From UBA8437 sp003445035 (GTDB lineage: Bacteria > Planctomycetota > Planctomycetia > Planctomycetales > Planctomycetaceae), in the NCBI GenBank assembly GCA_937901285.1, contig CALCHI010000353.1, positions 1-10,557 on the forward strand: a stretch of DNA of 10,557 nt, in the 5' to 3' direction. The notes under the pieces were generated by a model. The model was given only the letters and a program-made list of their open reading frames with translations, did not search any database and was not told the DNA's origin. Both the position numbers and the translations under genes were made by a program. Below are positions 1 through 9,485 of this stretch, piece by piece (within the stretch, counting starts at the first letter, position 1; each line of letters opens with the position of its first letter).

Positions 1-1661
1 TCGAATCGCCCCGTGGTTGGAATGGTCCCGTGTTTCCCGGTGATACCCAGGAAGGTGGTGTCGGTCGACCCACTGCCTCCACGATCGGTCTCGAAGAGCA
101 ATTCGTCGTTGGCCGAAGTGATCATCCGGCCACCGCCGTCGACCAGGGTGCCGTCGAATAACAGGTCGCCGTCGATGTAACGGACAAACTCGAAATCCAC
201 ATTCGCCGTGCCGGTGTTGGTGAACCGCAGGGTCTGTGTCAGCAGTGAGCCGGTCTGGCCACCACTGGCGTCGAGCATGGGGGTGACCGTCTGGGTCAGC
301 GCGAAGTTCAACGACCCGATGTCGAACGCGCTGTTCGCCTCGGTCGGCAAACCGCGAATCGTGGTCAGGTTGGCCGCCAGGTTGGTCAACGTGTCCCGCG
401 AACCGGTAGAACTGGTGGTGTTGTCGCGGTAGTAGATGTCCGACTGGAAGGTGGTCGTCGCCGGGGCCGGTGCCGGACCCACCGGGTCGTACTCGGCTCC
501 GGCATCTCCACCCACTCCCGAGGCCGTCCCGAAGCTGCCCGCGGCATCAACGGTGATCAGCAGCGAGGCGTCGCCGGGGCCGTTGGTCATGTCGTGGTTG
601 GCGCCACTGTCGGTGCCCCCGCCGCTGTCGACCGCATCGCCGAACCCGACCGTGGGTGGGACAACCGGTGGCGGCTGAGGAGCTGGTGGAGTGGCGGCCT
701 CGGGGATCGGGAACGCACTGCTGATATGGTCGTTGCCGGACCCACCATGCAGGTTGTCGGCACCGCCACCACCGACGATCGTGTCGTCCTGGCCCTGGCC
801 CTGAACGAAGTCGTTGCCGTCTGAGAATGACAACGGGTCGGAGAGATCACCATAAATCTCATCCGACTGGTCGCCGCCACGGATCGTGTCGTCGCCCAGG
901 CCTCCGATCAGCGTGTCGTTGCCACTCTCTCCGTTCAGCGAATCGTTGCCCTCGGACCCGTCGACACTGTCCGCGCCGTCGCCGGAGTTGAGGTCGTCGT
1001 CACCTTCACCGCCGACGATCGTGTCGAATCCGTCGCCGCCGGTCACGACATCGTCGCCGCCGCCGGCATCAATCGCGTCGTTGCCATCGCCGCCGGCCAG
1101 CGTGTCCTGCCCGGTACCACCGGTGACCAGGTCGTTGCCGTCGCCAGCATCCACGAGGTTGTCCGAGGCCGTCAGGACAATCGTGTCGTCCCCGTCACCG
1201 CCCAGCACCGTCACGCCCAGGTCGACCGCGCCGGTGATCTCATCGTCACCGTTCCCTCCGACCACCTCGATGGTGACCGGGTTGCCGTCAATGTCGGTGT
1301 GGTCGTAATCGGACGCAGCGACAGCCGAGAGATCCAGCACGTTGCCAAGATCGCCACCCAAGACCACCATCGACTCGACGCTCGAAGCGGGGATCGTCCC
1401 CGCGCTGGGATCGATCACCCCGTCGACGCTCACCTGGACGTTGCCGGACGAATCAGTTCCGATGGCCACCGCTTCTCCGGCGTCGGAGACGACGCTGAGC
1501 TGGCCGTCGATGAGCAGAGTGGTCACCGACAACAGGGTCCGGTCCTCGAGGTGTTCAACCTGCGAGGGGAGCCGGGGGCCTGTCGGCTGAGAGGATCGGG
1601 CATTTCGCCGGGCCGGACGACGGCTACGGCGCAGTGAGGCGAGCCAGGATGTCAAACGCAC
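1..1661 (-). CDS. Secreted RTX-repeat (calcium-binding type) protein, 5' part, C-terminus beyond window
   Basis: Reading the minus strand from 1661 gives an open frame of about 553 codons with no stop down to base 1, so the gene continues past the left edge. The N-terminus is basic (many Arg in residues 1-30), followed by LEDRTLLS at residues 38-45, a motif typical of exported planctomycetal proteins. Residues about 130-312 hold some 16 glycine/aspartate nonapeptides such as GGDGDDTI, GGDGFDTI and GGSGNDHI, the RTX (HemolysinCabind) pattern that binds calcium in a parallel beta-roll. A proline-rich linker follows (about 315-335), then an uncharacterised beta-rich region containing LRFTNTGTANVDFEFV. 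The GTG start at 1661 was chosen because TTGGAG lies 8 nt upstream and an in-frame stop (1680-1682) closes the frame just before it; TTG at 1655 is an alternative. The RTX call is firm. The role (adhesin, matrix or surface-layer protein) is inference; no enzyme domain is visible in the part present. Confidence 0.87.
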   Translation of the reverse strand, partial: MRLTSWLASLRRSRRPARRNARSSQPTGPRLPSQVEHLEDRTLLSVTTLLIDGQLSVVSDAGEAVAIGTDSSGNVQVSVDGVIDPSAGTIPASSVESMVVLGGDLGNVLDLSAVAASDYDHTDIDGNPVTIEVVGGNGDDEITGAVDLGVTVLGGDGDDTIVLTASDNLVDAGDGNDLVTGGTGQDTLAGGDGNDAIDAGGGDDVVTGGDGFDTIVGGEGDDDLNSGDGADSVDGSEGNDSLNGESGNDTLIGGLGDDTIRGGDQSDEIYGDLSDPLSFSDGNDFVQGQGQDDTIVGGGGADNLHGGSGNDHISSAFPIPEAATPPAPQPPPVVPPTVGFGDAVDSGGGTDSGANHDMTNGPGDASLLITVDAAGSFGTASGVGGDAGAEYDPVGPAPAPATTTFQSDIYYRDNTTSSTGSRDTLTNLAANLTTIRGLPTEANSAFDIGSLNFALTQTVTPMLDASGGQTGSLLTQTLRFTNTGTANVDFEFVRYIDGDLLFDGTLVDGGGRMITSANDELLFETDRGGSGSTDTTFLGITGKHGTIPTTGRF

Positions 1662-2005
1662 GGTTGCCGCTCCAAGGGGTCACGCGTCCAGGGAACGCGA
1701 TGGTCAGTGTGGGTTCTCTCATGTGATATTCACCTTCCCCCGGACCCCCTCACGAAGTCCCTCGTCTGTCTGTTCGACACCGCGACCAAGGCGGCAACAG
1801 CAGCACCCACCCCATTCGTCCCTCCCACGCCCAAGCAGCCCCTTGCCACCGGCGCGACAGGCCCACCCCACACCTCCGGCCCTCACGACACGACCCGTAC
1901 GATCGGCACGATCCGGCCCCGACAACGGACCCGCGGGCCAACCTGCCCATGCCACATGGGGCCGGCGGCTGTTAGCATGGATCACAAAGGAGGGGCGCGG
2001 CCCAG
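1662..2005. other. Divergent intergenic region between RTX gene and octaheme cytochrome A
   Basis: This stretch of 344 bases separates two genes read away from each other, so it should hold both 5' regions. The plus strand is strikingly C-rich from about 1735 to 1880. Visible elements are: an interrupted palindrome GTGA-TAT-TCAC at 1723-1733; a near-tandem pair ACGATCGGC / ACGATCCGGC at 1899-1917; and a bulged GC-rich hairpin at 1931-1968 (outer arms 1931-1938 and 1961-1968, inner arms CCCAT 1946-1950 and ATGGG 1956-1960). I see no convincing -35/-10 pair in either direction, no tRNA and no conserved-looking gene. A 32-codon minus-strand frame (1624-1722) begins here behind a good ribosome-binding site and is treated as a finding. 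Confidence 0.6.
1987..1993 (+). promoter_or_regulatory. Ribosome-binding site of octaheme cytochrome A
   Basis: AAGGAGG at 1987-1993 matches the anti-Shine-Dalgarno consensus fully and lies 12 nt before the ATG at 2006, slightly longer than the usual spacing. The nearby ATG at 1977 is not in the cytochrome frame, so 2006 is the supported start. Confidence 0.7.
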
Positions 2006-4089
<2,084 letters not shown>

Positions 4090-4093
<4 letters not shown>

Positions 4094-4572
4094 GCGACGA
4101 CGTGGGAACCGGCGAGGCGATTGTGCGACGGCACATGGTGATCGGCTGGTGGAGCCTGCTGATCTTCGTGACTCTCGGACTCGTGCTCGAATCGCTGCAC
4201 GGGTTCAAGGTGGCCTGGTATGTCAACTCAGGTCAGCCCGAGACCACGAGGTTGATGCTCAGGCTGGCTCATGCCCACGGCACCTTTCTGTCACTGGTAC
4301 ACCTGGCCTTTGCCTGGAGCGTGTCGCAGGCGGGCGGATTCAGCCCGAAATCGCGATCCCGGGCCTCGAGAAGCCTGCAGGGAGCCGGGATCCTGATCCC
4401 GGCAGGATTTCTGCTGGCCGGAATGCCCGGGTTCGTTCGGACCGGTGGATTGCGACTGGGTGTGCTGGGCGGTGACCCCGGCCTGGGCATCGTGCTGGTG
4501 CCCATCGGTGCCCTGCTGCTGCTGCTGGCGGTGTTCCTGACCGCACGCGGCGTCGCCGCCACCTCAGACTGA
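4090..4572 (+). CDS. Small four-helix membrane protein with helix-embedded histidines
   Basis: This 160-residue protein has four hydrophobic stretches at about 16-36, 55-78, 95-113 and 131-152. Histidines sit at 15, 37, 61, 63 and 71; those at 61, 63 and 71 fall in the second helix within LAHAHGTFLSLVHLAF. His in membrane helices can ligate heme b or a metal, so a quinol- or heme-linked partner for the upstream cytochrome is a reasonable guess, but I recognise no named family. The start codon ATG overlaps the cytochrome A stop codon (ATGA, 4090-4093), the usual sign of translational coupling in an operon. The residues between helices 2 and 3 (SPKSRSRASRS) are strongly basic and so probably cytoplasmic, which would put the N-terminus and C-terminus in the cytoplasm too. 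The open frame and coupling are seen directly; the function is inferred from context only. Confidence 0.85.
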
Positions 4573-4573
4573 C

Positions 4574-4600
4574 CGCCGGACCCGTCACTCGGGCACGGCG
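4574..4600. terminator. Possible shared hairpin at convergent gene ends
   Basis: Arms CGCCGGACCCG (4574-4584) and CGGGCACGGCG (4590-4600) pair at 9 of 11 positions around the loop TCACT. The hairpin begins two bases after the plus-strand stop and covers the minus-strand stop codon (4585-4587). Its position between convergent genes suits a bidirectional terminator, but there is no T-tract on either side and GC-rich DNA gives such pairings by chance. Confidence 0.35.
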
Positions 4601-6480
4601 ACCTCGCGGTAGTCCCGCTCGAGCAGCAACTTCTCGGTCCGCTTCCGGTCCAGGCCCTCGCCCGGTACCAGGACCGTTCGCCGTGCCAGGTCGGGATCGA
4701 GCCTCTCCGACCCCGACGCCCATTCCTTCCTCAGTCTCAGCCAGACCGTCTCACGCCCGGATCGCGGCCCCACGAAATCGAAGGCCAGTTCGCTGCGAGT
4801 GGGATCGCTTTTGAGGGCCTGCCACGCCAGCCAGCGGTTGACCGAGTAGGCATCGTCGAGTTGTTCGGCCAGGTGCGGCACCAGCCAGTCGGTGCCGGAG
4901 GCTTTGCGAGCGGGCGGCCAGCCAGCGTGCCAGATCGACACGGCCCGCTGCACCGGATCACCCTGCAGCAACAGCAGTACCCACGAGGCCACCGTCTGCT
5001 CCTCCTCGACCAGTTCGGCCGGCTCGTGCCCGTACCACTCGACCATCCGCTCGGACGTCCAGCCAGCCGACCGATCCAGGTGGCACAGGTTGCAGGCGTT
5101 GGGGCGGCCGCCTCCCCGGATCGAAACGACTTTCGGACTGTCCACCCGGTGACTGCGAATCGCCCCAAGCAGTGCGTACGACGTGTGGGGCATGTGACAG
5201 TTGTAACAACGGCTGCCGGACGACCCGGCGGAGTGGTGAGTGTGCTGGGTCAACCGGCTGCCGGTGAACCCGGTGTGACACTGCAGGCAGGCCCGGTCAC
5301 CCCGCATTCCGCTGATCAACTGGTCGTCGGCCGGCGCATCGTGCATCGAGTGACACGACAGGCAGGACATCTTGCCCACGGTGTGACATTTCGAGTCCAC
5401 GTGCCCAAGGTACTCGCGGCCGCCGACCCAGCACGCTCCATCTGTCCAGTAGACCGGCTTGCCCATCTGCTCCATGCGGGTGTGCAGCGGACTGTCGGCA
5501 AGCACCGTTTCGAAAGCCGTCGACAAATCCTCTCCGGGCTGATAGCGGTAACCGTTGGCCAGGTAGTCCTCCTGGTCGGGCGAGAGGAAGGTGCTGTGAC
5601 ACTGGCCACAGACCCGCGAGGCTCCCCGGTGATCCAGCCTGGCGGGATTCACGATGGTGGGGTCCGCAGAACCCACCGGCGGCTTTGCCACGGCCGAACC
5701 GCCCACACGGGACGACTCCGCGTGGCGGGCCACGTGCTTTCGCCCTGCCCCATGACACGCCTCACAACTGATCCCCAACTCGGCCGCCTCGGTCCGCACT
5801 TCCAGTGTTCGCCTGTTCATCCCGGGTCGGCCACCGGTGCTGTGACACGTCAGGCAGTTGTCGTTCCAGGTGATGAAGTGCCGAGGAGATCTCGGTGGCT
5901 CGAGAAATGCGTCCTCGCGCGGCATCCACCGCTCCTCGCCAATATGGAAGTACCAGGGAATCTGCCGCAGCAGGTTGCCGCGAGCACCGGGAATCCAGTA
6001 GCCCTGGACATGATGCGACCCGGTGGTCATCACCACGGGACGAGTCACCCGGTGCAGTTCGGATTCGCCGTCGATCGCCGATGACTCACGGCCGTCCTCG
6101 ATCTGGACCGATTCCCAGTCGGGATCGACCAGGTTCACCTCGAAACGATCCCCCGTCCGGGTCAACTCGTAACGACGCCCCCGCGACTCCAGCCTCACGC
6201 CATCGAAGGGAGCCAGCACCGTTTGAGGCGTGGCTTGCTGAGTCATCGTGCGATGGAAGGTCGCGTGCCAGCTGTCGTGCTGCTGCCGGTGACACTCCTG
6301 GCAGGCCGACGAACCGACGAAATCTCCGCGGGGTCCGAGTTGCGGTAGAGGATCGTCGGCCGGAGCGGGCACGATCTTTCTCTGCGAATCCAGGTACCAG
6401 CTGCGCCAGACCAGGCCGACAACGACCAGCCCGACCAGGGCCGCGACCGATCCCAGGAACAACTTGCCTCGACCAGCCAC
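4585..6480 (-). CDS. Membrane-anchored octaheme c-type cytochrome (paralogue B)
   Basis: Counted from GTG at 6480, the 631-residue product has eight CxxCH motifs with first Cys at 60, 209, 239, 291, 373, 398, 425 and 463, in the same order and spacing pattern as cytochrome A on the other strand. One hydrophobic segment (about 7-26) after a basic MAGRGK start serves as an uncleaved anchor or signal, putting the hemes in the periplasm; cytochrome A has two such segments. Shared marks include FHRTMTQ, MTTGSHHVQGYW, GGREYLG, a lone Cys at 365 (SKCHT), and the block around hemes 6 and 7. A shorter stretch separates hemes 2 and 3 here than in A. The C-terminal part is HEAT-like and ends REVAVPE, like the tail of A. 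The start at 6480 is preferred because AGGAG lies 8 nt upstream; the GTG at 6486 lies only about 2 nt from that site. Electron transfer is well supported; the redox partner and any catalytic activity are unknown. Confidence 0.92.
   Translation of the reverse strand: MAGRGKLFLGSVAALVGLVVVGLVWRSWYLDSQRKIVPAPADDPLPQLGPRGDFVGSSACQECHRQQHDSWHATFHRTMTQQATPQTVLAPFDGVRLESRGRRYELTRTGDRFEVNLVDPDWESVQIEDGRESSAIDGESELHRVTRPVVMTTGSHHVQGYWIPGARGNLLRQIPWYFHIGEERWMPREDAFLEPPRSPRHFITWNDNCLTCHSTGGRPGMNRRTLEVRTEAAELGISCEACHGAGRKHVARHAESSRVGGSAVAKPPVGSADPTIVNPARLDHRGASRVCGQCHSTFLSPDQEDYLANGYRYQPGEDLSTAFETVLADSPLHTRMEQMGKPVYWTDGACWVGGREYLGHVDSKCHTVGKMSCLSCHSMHDAPADDQLISGMRGDRACLQCHTGFTGSRLTQHTHHSAGSSGSRCYNCHMPHTSYALLGAIRSHRVDSPKVVSIRGGGRPNACNLCHLDRSAGWTSERMVEWYGHEPAELVEEEQTVASWVLLLLQGDPVQRAVSIWHAGWPPARKASGTDWLVPHLAEQLDDAYSVNRWLAWQALKSDPTRSELAFDFVGPRSGRETVWLRLRKEWASGSERLDPDLARRTVLVPGEGLDRKRTEKLLLERDYREVAVPE
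5233..5307 (-). repeat. Nearly identical inverted repeat within cytochrome B (copy 2)
   Basis: This is the reverse-complement partner of 3380-3454, lying in frame over heme motif 6 of cytochrome B. The exact 59-base core is 5240-5298. The two copies lie about 1.8 kb apart in inverted orientation. Confidence 0.9.
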
Positions 6481-6522
6481 CAGCACCTCTCCTGAGCGAA
6501 TCTCCCGATGAGCCTCTCCTTG

Positions 6523-6528
6523 AGTATA
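6523..6528 (-). promoter_or_regulatory. Candidate -10 element for cytochrome B
   Basis: Read on the minus strand, bases 6528 to 6523 give TATACT, one mismatch from the TATAAT consensus, about 43 nt before the chosen start at 6480. The -35 is weak: GATTCT at 6551-6546 has a 17-nt spacer but matches TTGACA poorly. AGGAGAGG occurs twice between here and the start; the copy nearest the gene acts as its ribosome-binding site. Confidence 0.3.
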
Positions 6529-6605
6529 TCGGCAGGAAGGCGGTCAGAATCCGAGCCGGGCAGCATCTCGCGACGACAACGCCCCGGCTTCTCTGCGGCC
6601 ACTCG

Positions 6606-6635
6606 TTGCCGCCCATTCCCAACTCCCGATAGAAT
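6606..6635 (+). promoter_or_regulatory. Candidate sigma-70-type promoter for the PSD1 gene
   Basis: TTGCCG at 6606-6611 and TAGAAT at 6630-6635 are separated by 18 nt and resemble a housekeeping promoter. The expected transcript start near 6642 leaves a leader of about 30 nt, containing AGGA at 6658-6661, 10 nt before the GTG at 6672. Promoter rules in planctomycetes are poorly defined, so this is tentative. Confidence 0.4.
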
Positions 6636-6671
6636 CAGGTTGAACCCTCCCCCTTTCAGGACAAGCCCCGC

Positions 6672-9455
6672 GTGACAGGTTTCCGGCCCATCGCCGCGGC
6701 AATCCTCGGTCTCGCCGTGACCACCGGCCACACGGCCCCGCCGGACCTGCCTCCGGCGGTCAAGCGGCAGATCAACTTCGACCGGGACGTCCGGCCGATC
6801 TTCGTGAAACACTGCTTCTCCTGTCACGGACCCAAGCGGCAGGAAAGCGACTACCGGCTCGATCGTGCCCGGGTCGCCGTCTCCGGCGGTGACCTCCAAC
6901 AGAAACCCATTCGCCCCGGCAACGGGGCTGCCAGCCCCCTGCTTCGCTACGTCGCCGGACTCGATCCCGATACCAGGATGCCGCCCAAGGGCCCGCGACT
7001 GGACCGGAAACAGCTGGCCGTGCTGCGAGCCTGGATCGACCAGGGGGCCCGGTTTCCACGCTCGGCCGGCGACTCGATGACAAGAACCTCGCACTGGTCG
7101 TTCCAACCCCTGGATCGGCCGACCCCGCCGAAAATCCGCGGCGGTGGCAACCCGATCGACGCCTTCGTCGGCCGTCGGCTGGCCAAAGCGAAGCTCGATT
7201 TTTCGCCACGGGCCGATCGTCGCACGCTCGCCCGTCGCCTGCACCTGGCCATGCTCGGCCTGCCACCGTCTCCGGAAACCGTCGACGCCTTCATCGCCGA
7301 CCTTCACCCCGCCGCATGGGAACGCCTGGTTGACGGCGTGCTGGCCCATCCACACTACGGCGAACGCTGGACGCGGCACTGGCTCGACGTCGTCCGCTTC
7401 GCCGAATCGCACGGATTCGAAACCAACCGCGAACGGACCAATGCCTGGTACTACCGAGACTGGTGTGTCGAGGCGCTGAACGCGGACATGCCCTACGACC
7501 GGTTTGTCGTGTCCCAACTGGCCGGGGATGCGATCGGCGAGAGTGCCGGCACGGGTTTCCTGGTCGCCGGCCCCTACGACCTGGTCAAGAGTCCCGACGT
7601 CTCTCTGACACTGGCCCAGCGTCAGGATGAACTGGCCGACATGGTCAACACCACCGGTACCGCCGTGCTGGGACTCACGCTGGGATGTGCACGATGTCAT
7701 AATCACAAATTCGATCCGATCCCCCAAACCGACTACTACGCGCTGACGGCCGTCTTTGCCGGGGTCCGACACGCCGACCGACCGCTGGACCGCCCGACCC
7801 CCCAGGCCCAGCTCGCCGTCCTCCGCAAACAACTCGCAGGTCACCGTCGGCAGCTCGCCGAACTCATCACCAAGCTCAGGCTCCCGGTCAACGCGAAGCA
7901 CAACATCGAGAAATTCGCCCCCACCAGGGCCCGCTTCGTCCGCTTCACGATCCGCAACACCAACAGCAGCGAACCGTGCCTGGACGAACTGGAGATCTAC
8001 ACTGCGGCGAGTCCGGGCCGTCCCGCCCGCAACGTGGCGCTGGCCACCAACGGAACCAAGCCCACCTCCTCGGGCAACTTCGGTCCGCACCCGTTCCACA
8101 AGCTCGCTCACATCAACGACGGAAAGTACGGCAACAGCCACAGCTGGATCTCGAACCAGTCGGGCCGTGGCTGGGTGCAACTGGAATTCCCCGAGACGGT
8201 CGTGATCGATCGGATCGAGTGGGGTCGCGACCGTCAGCAGAAGTTCAGCGACCGGCTGCCGACCCGGTACTGGATCGAAGTGGCCGAGAAGGCCGGAGAG
8301 TGGCACGAGGTGGCCGGGATCGCCGACCGTGCCCCCTTCGGATCCTCAAACACCGCTCCGGCCGACCGGTTGGCTCGCAGTGATCTCAGCCGGGAAGCCG
8401 CCCTGGCTCGTGGACTCCAGGGGCAGATCGGCGAGCTGACCACACGACTCAATGGACTCGCCAAGGGTCCCACCGCCTACGTCGGCCGGTTCGACCCGCC
8501 CCCGGCCACGCATCGACTCTACCGCGGCGACCCCCAGGCTCCCCGAGAGGCCATCGCCCCGGGGGGGCTGACCATTCTTGCCCCTCCACCGATGGCCATG
8601 AACGAACCCGAACAGGCCCGGCGACTGAAACTCGCCCGCTGGCTGGTCCGCCCCGACAACCCGCTCACCCCGAGGGTGATCGTCAACCGGTTGTGGCACT
8701 ACCACTTCGGGACCGGACTGGTGTCCACTCCGGGTGACCTCGGGGCCAACGGCAGTCTCCCCTCGCACCCCGAACTGCTCGACTGGATGGCCGGCAGGAT
8801 GGCCGGAACCGGCTGGTCGCTGAAATCGCTGCACCGCCTGATCCTCACCTCGCGGACCTGGTGCCAGTCCAGCCGTCCCCGTGCCGACGCGACAGCCCTG
8901 GATGCGGGAACACGGCTGTTGTGGAGATTCCCGCCCAGACGCCTGGCGGCCGAGGCGATCCGCGACAGCATGCTGTCGGCCAGTGGCGCCATCGACCGCC
9001 GCATGGGCGGACCGGGGTTCAAGGTCTTCGAAATCGTGATGGAAAACGTCCGGCACTACTCCCCCAAGAAGACCTACACCGTCAACGAGTGGCGGCGGAT
9101 GGTCTACATGACCAAGATCCGACAGGAGCAGGATGAGGTGTTCGGAGCGTTCGACTGCCCCGACGGCAACCAGGTGATCGCCCGCCGCAGCCGATCCACC
9201 ACGCCGCTGCAGGCCCTGGGACTGCTCAACGGCAACTTCGTCCTACAACAGTCCCGGATACTGGCTCGCCGGTGCGTAACCGACACGCCCGGAGGCAGCA
9301 CCGGCGATCGCGTCGCCCGAGCCATCCGCCTGGCATTCGGTCGCCCGCCCACACCTTCCGAAATCGACGCCGGCACCCGGCTCGTCGACCGCCACGGCCT
9401 GGCCGCGCTGGCCCGTGCCCTGCTCAATTCCAACGAGTTCCTCTGGCTGCCCTGA
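6672..9455 (+). CDS. PSCyt1-PSCyt2-PSD1 planctomycete cytochrome protein with discoidin-like insertion
   Basis: This 927-residue protein starts with a signal peptide (about residues 1-22, ending near TGHTA). PSCyt1 follows (about 40-105) with heme motif CFSCH at 48-52 and a late MPPKGP that could supply the axial Met. The PSCyt2/DUF1549 domain (about 160-365) holds a second motif, CARCH at 339-343, within the family signature CARCHNHKFDPI. Residues about 415-557 resemble an F5/8 type C (discoidin) sugar-binding domain (ARFVRFTIRNTNSSEPCLDELEIY, later GWVQLEFPETVVIDRIEW, split here only by the domain body). PSD1/DUF1553 fills about 650-927, with NRLWHYHFGTGLV and STTPLQALGLLNG. Such proteins are exported and very numerous in planctomycetes; a role in polysaccharide handling is proposed but not proven. 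The GTG start fits the signal peptide and a plausible AGGA site. The gene is followed after 30 nt by a DUF1501 gene, its usual partner. Confidence 0.94.
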   Translation: MTGFRPIAAAILGLAVTTGHTAPPDLPPAVKRQINFDRDVRPIFVKHCFSCHGPKRQESDYRLDRARVAVSGGDLQQKPIRPGNGAASPLLRYVAGLDPDTRMPPKGPRLDRKQLAVLRAWIDQGARFPRSAGDSMTRTSHWSFQPLDRPTPPKIRGGGNPIDAFVGRRLAKAKLDFSPRADRRTLARRLHLAMLGLPPSPETVDAFIADLHPAAWERLVDGVLAHPHYGERWTRHWLDVVRFAESHGFETNRERTNAWYYRDWCVEALNADMPYDRFVVSQLAGDAIGESAGTGFLVAGPYDLVKSPDVSLTLAQRQDELADMVNTTGTAVLGLTLGCARCHNHKFDPIPQTDYYALTAVFAGVRHADRPLDRPTPQAQLAVLRKQLAGHRRQLAELITKLRLPVNAKHNIEKFAPTRARFVRFTIRNTNSSEPCLDELEIYTAASPGRPARNVALATNGTKPTSSGNFGPHPFHKLAHINDGKYGNSHSWISNQSGRGWVQLEFPETVVIDRIEWGRDRQQKFSDRLPTRYWIEVAEKAGEWHEVAGIADRAPFGSSNTAPADRLARSDLSREAALARGLQGQIGELTTRLNGLAKGPTAYVGRFDPPPATHRLYRGDPQAPREAIAPGGLTILAPPPMAMNEPEQARRLKLARWLVRPDNPLTPRVIVNRLWHYHFGTGLVSTPGDLGANGSLPSHPELLDWMAGRMAGTGWSLKSLHRLILTSRTWCQSSRPRADATALDAGTRLLWRFPPRRLAAEAIRDSMLSASGAIDRRMGGPGFKVFEIVMENVRHYSPKKTYTVNEWRRMVYMTKIRQEQDEVFGAFDCPDGNQVIARRSRSTTPLQALGLLNGNFVLQQSRILARRCVTDTPGGSTGDRVARAIRLAFGRPPTPSEIDAGTRLVDRHGLAALARALLNSNEFLWLP

Positions 9456-9485
9456 CTCCCACTCGCCCCGTGAAACCCCTGCCTC

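Noticed and set aside
750..1260. Regular repeats resembling a DNA repeat array
   Set aside because: The periodicity is about 27 bp with variable sequence and encodes the nonapeptide RTX repeats; there are no constant repeats with unique spacers, so it is not CRISPR.
886..1308. A 140-codon plus-strand frame rich in Ser and Pro
   Set aside because: Its periodic SPSPP pattern is the shadow of the RTX nonapeptide repeats on the minus strand.
4861..6084. A 407-codon plus-strand frame
   Set aside because: It mirrors cytochrome B, whose eight heme motifs prove the minus strand is coding; the plus-strand product is low-complexity and without motifs.
6243..8306. A 687-codon open frame on the minus strand
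   Set aside because: It is antisense to the N-terminal part of the PSD1 protein and to the start of cytochrome B, both of which have clear family motifs. Its product shows no recognisable domain, and long antisense frames are expected in GC-rich coding DNA.
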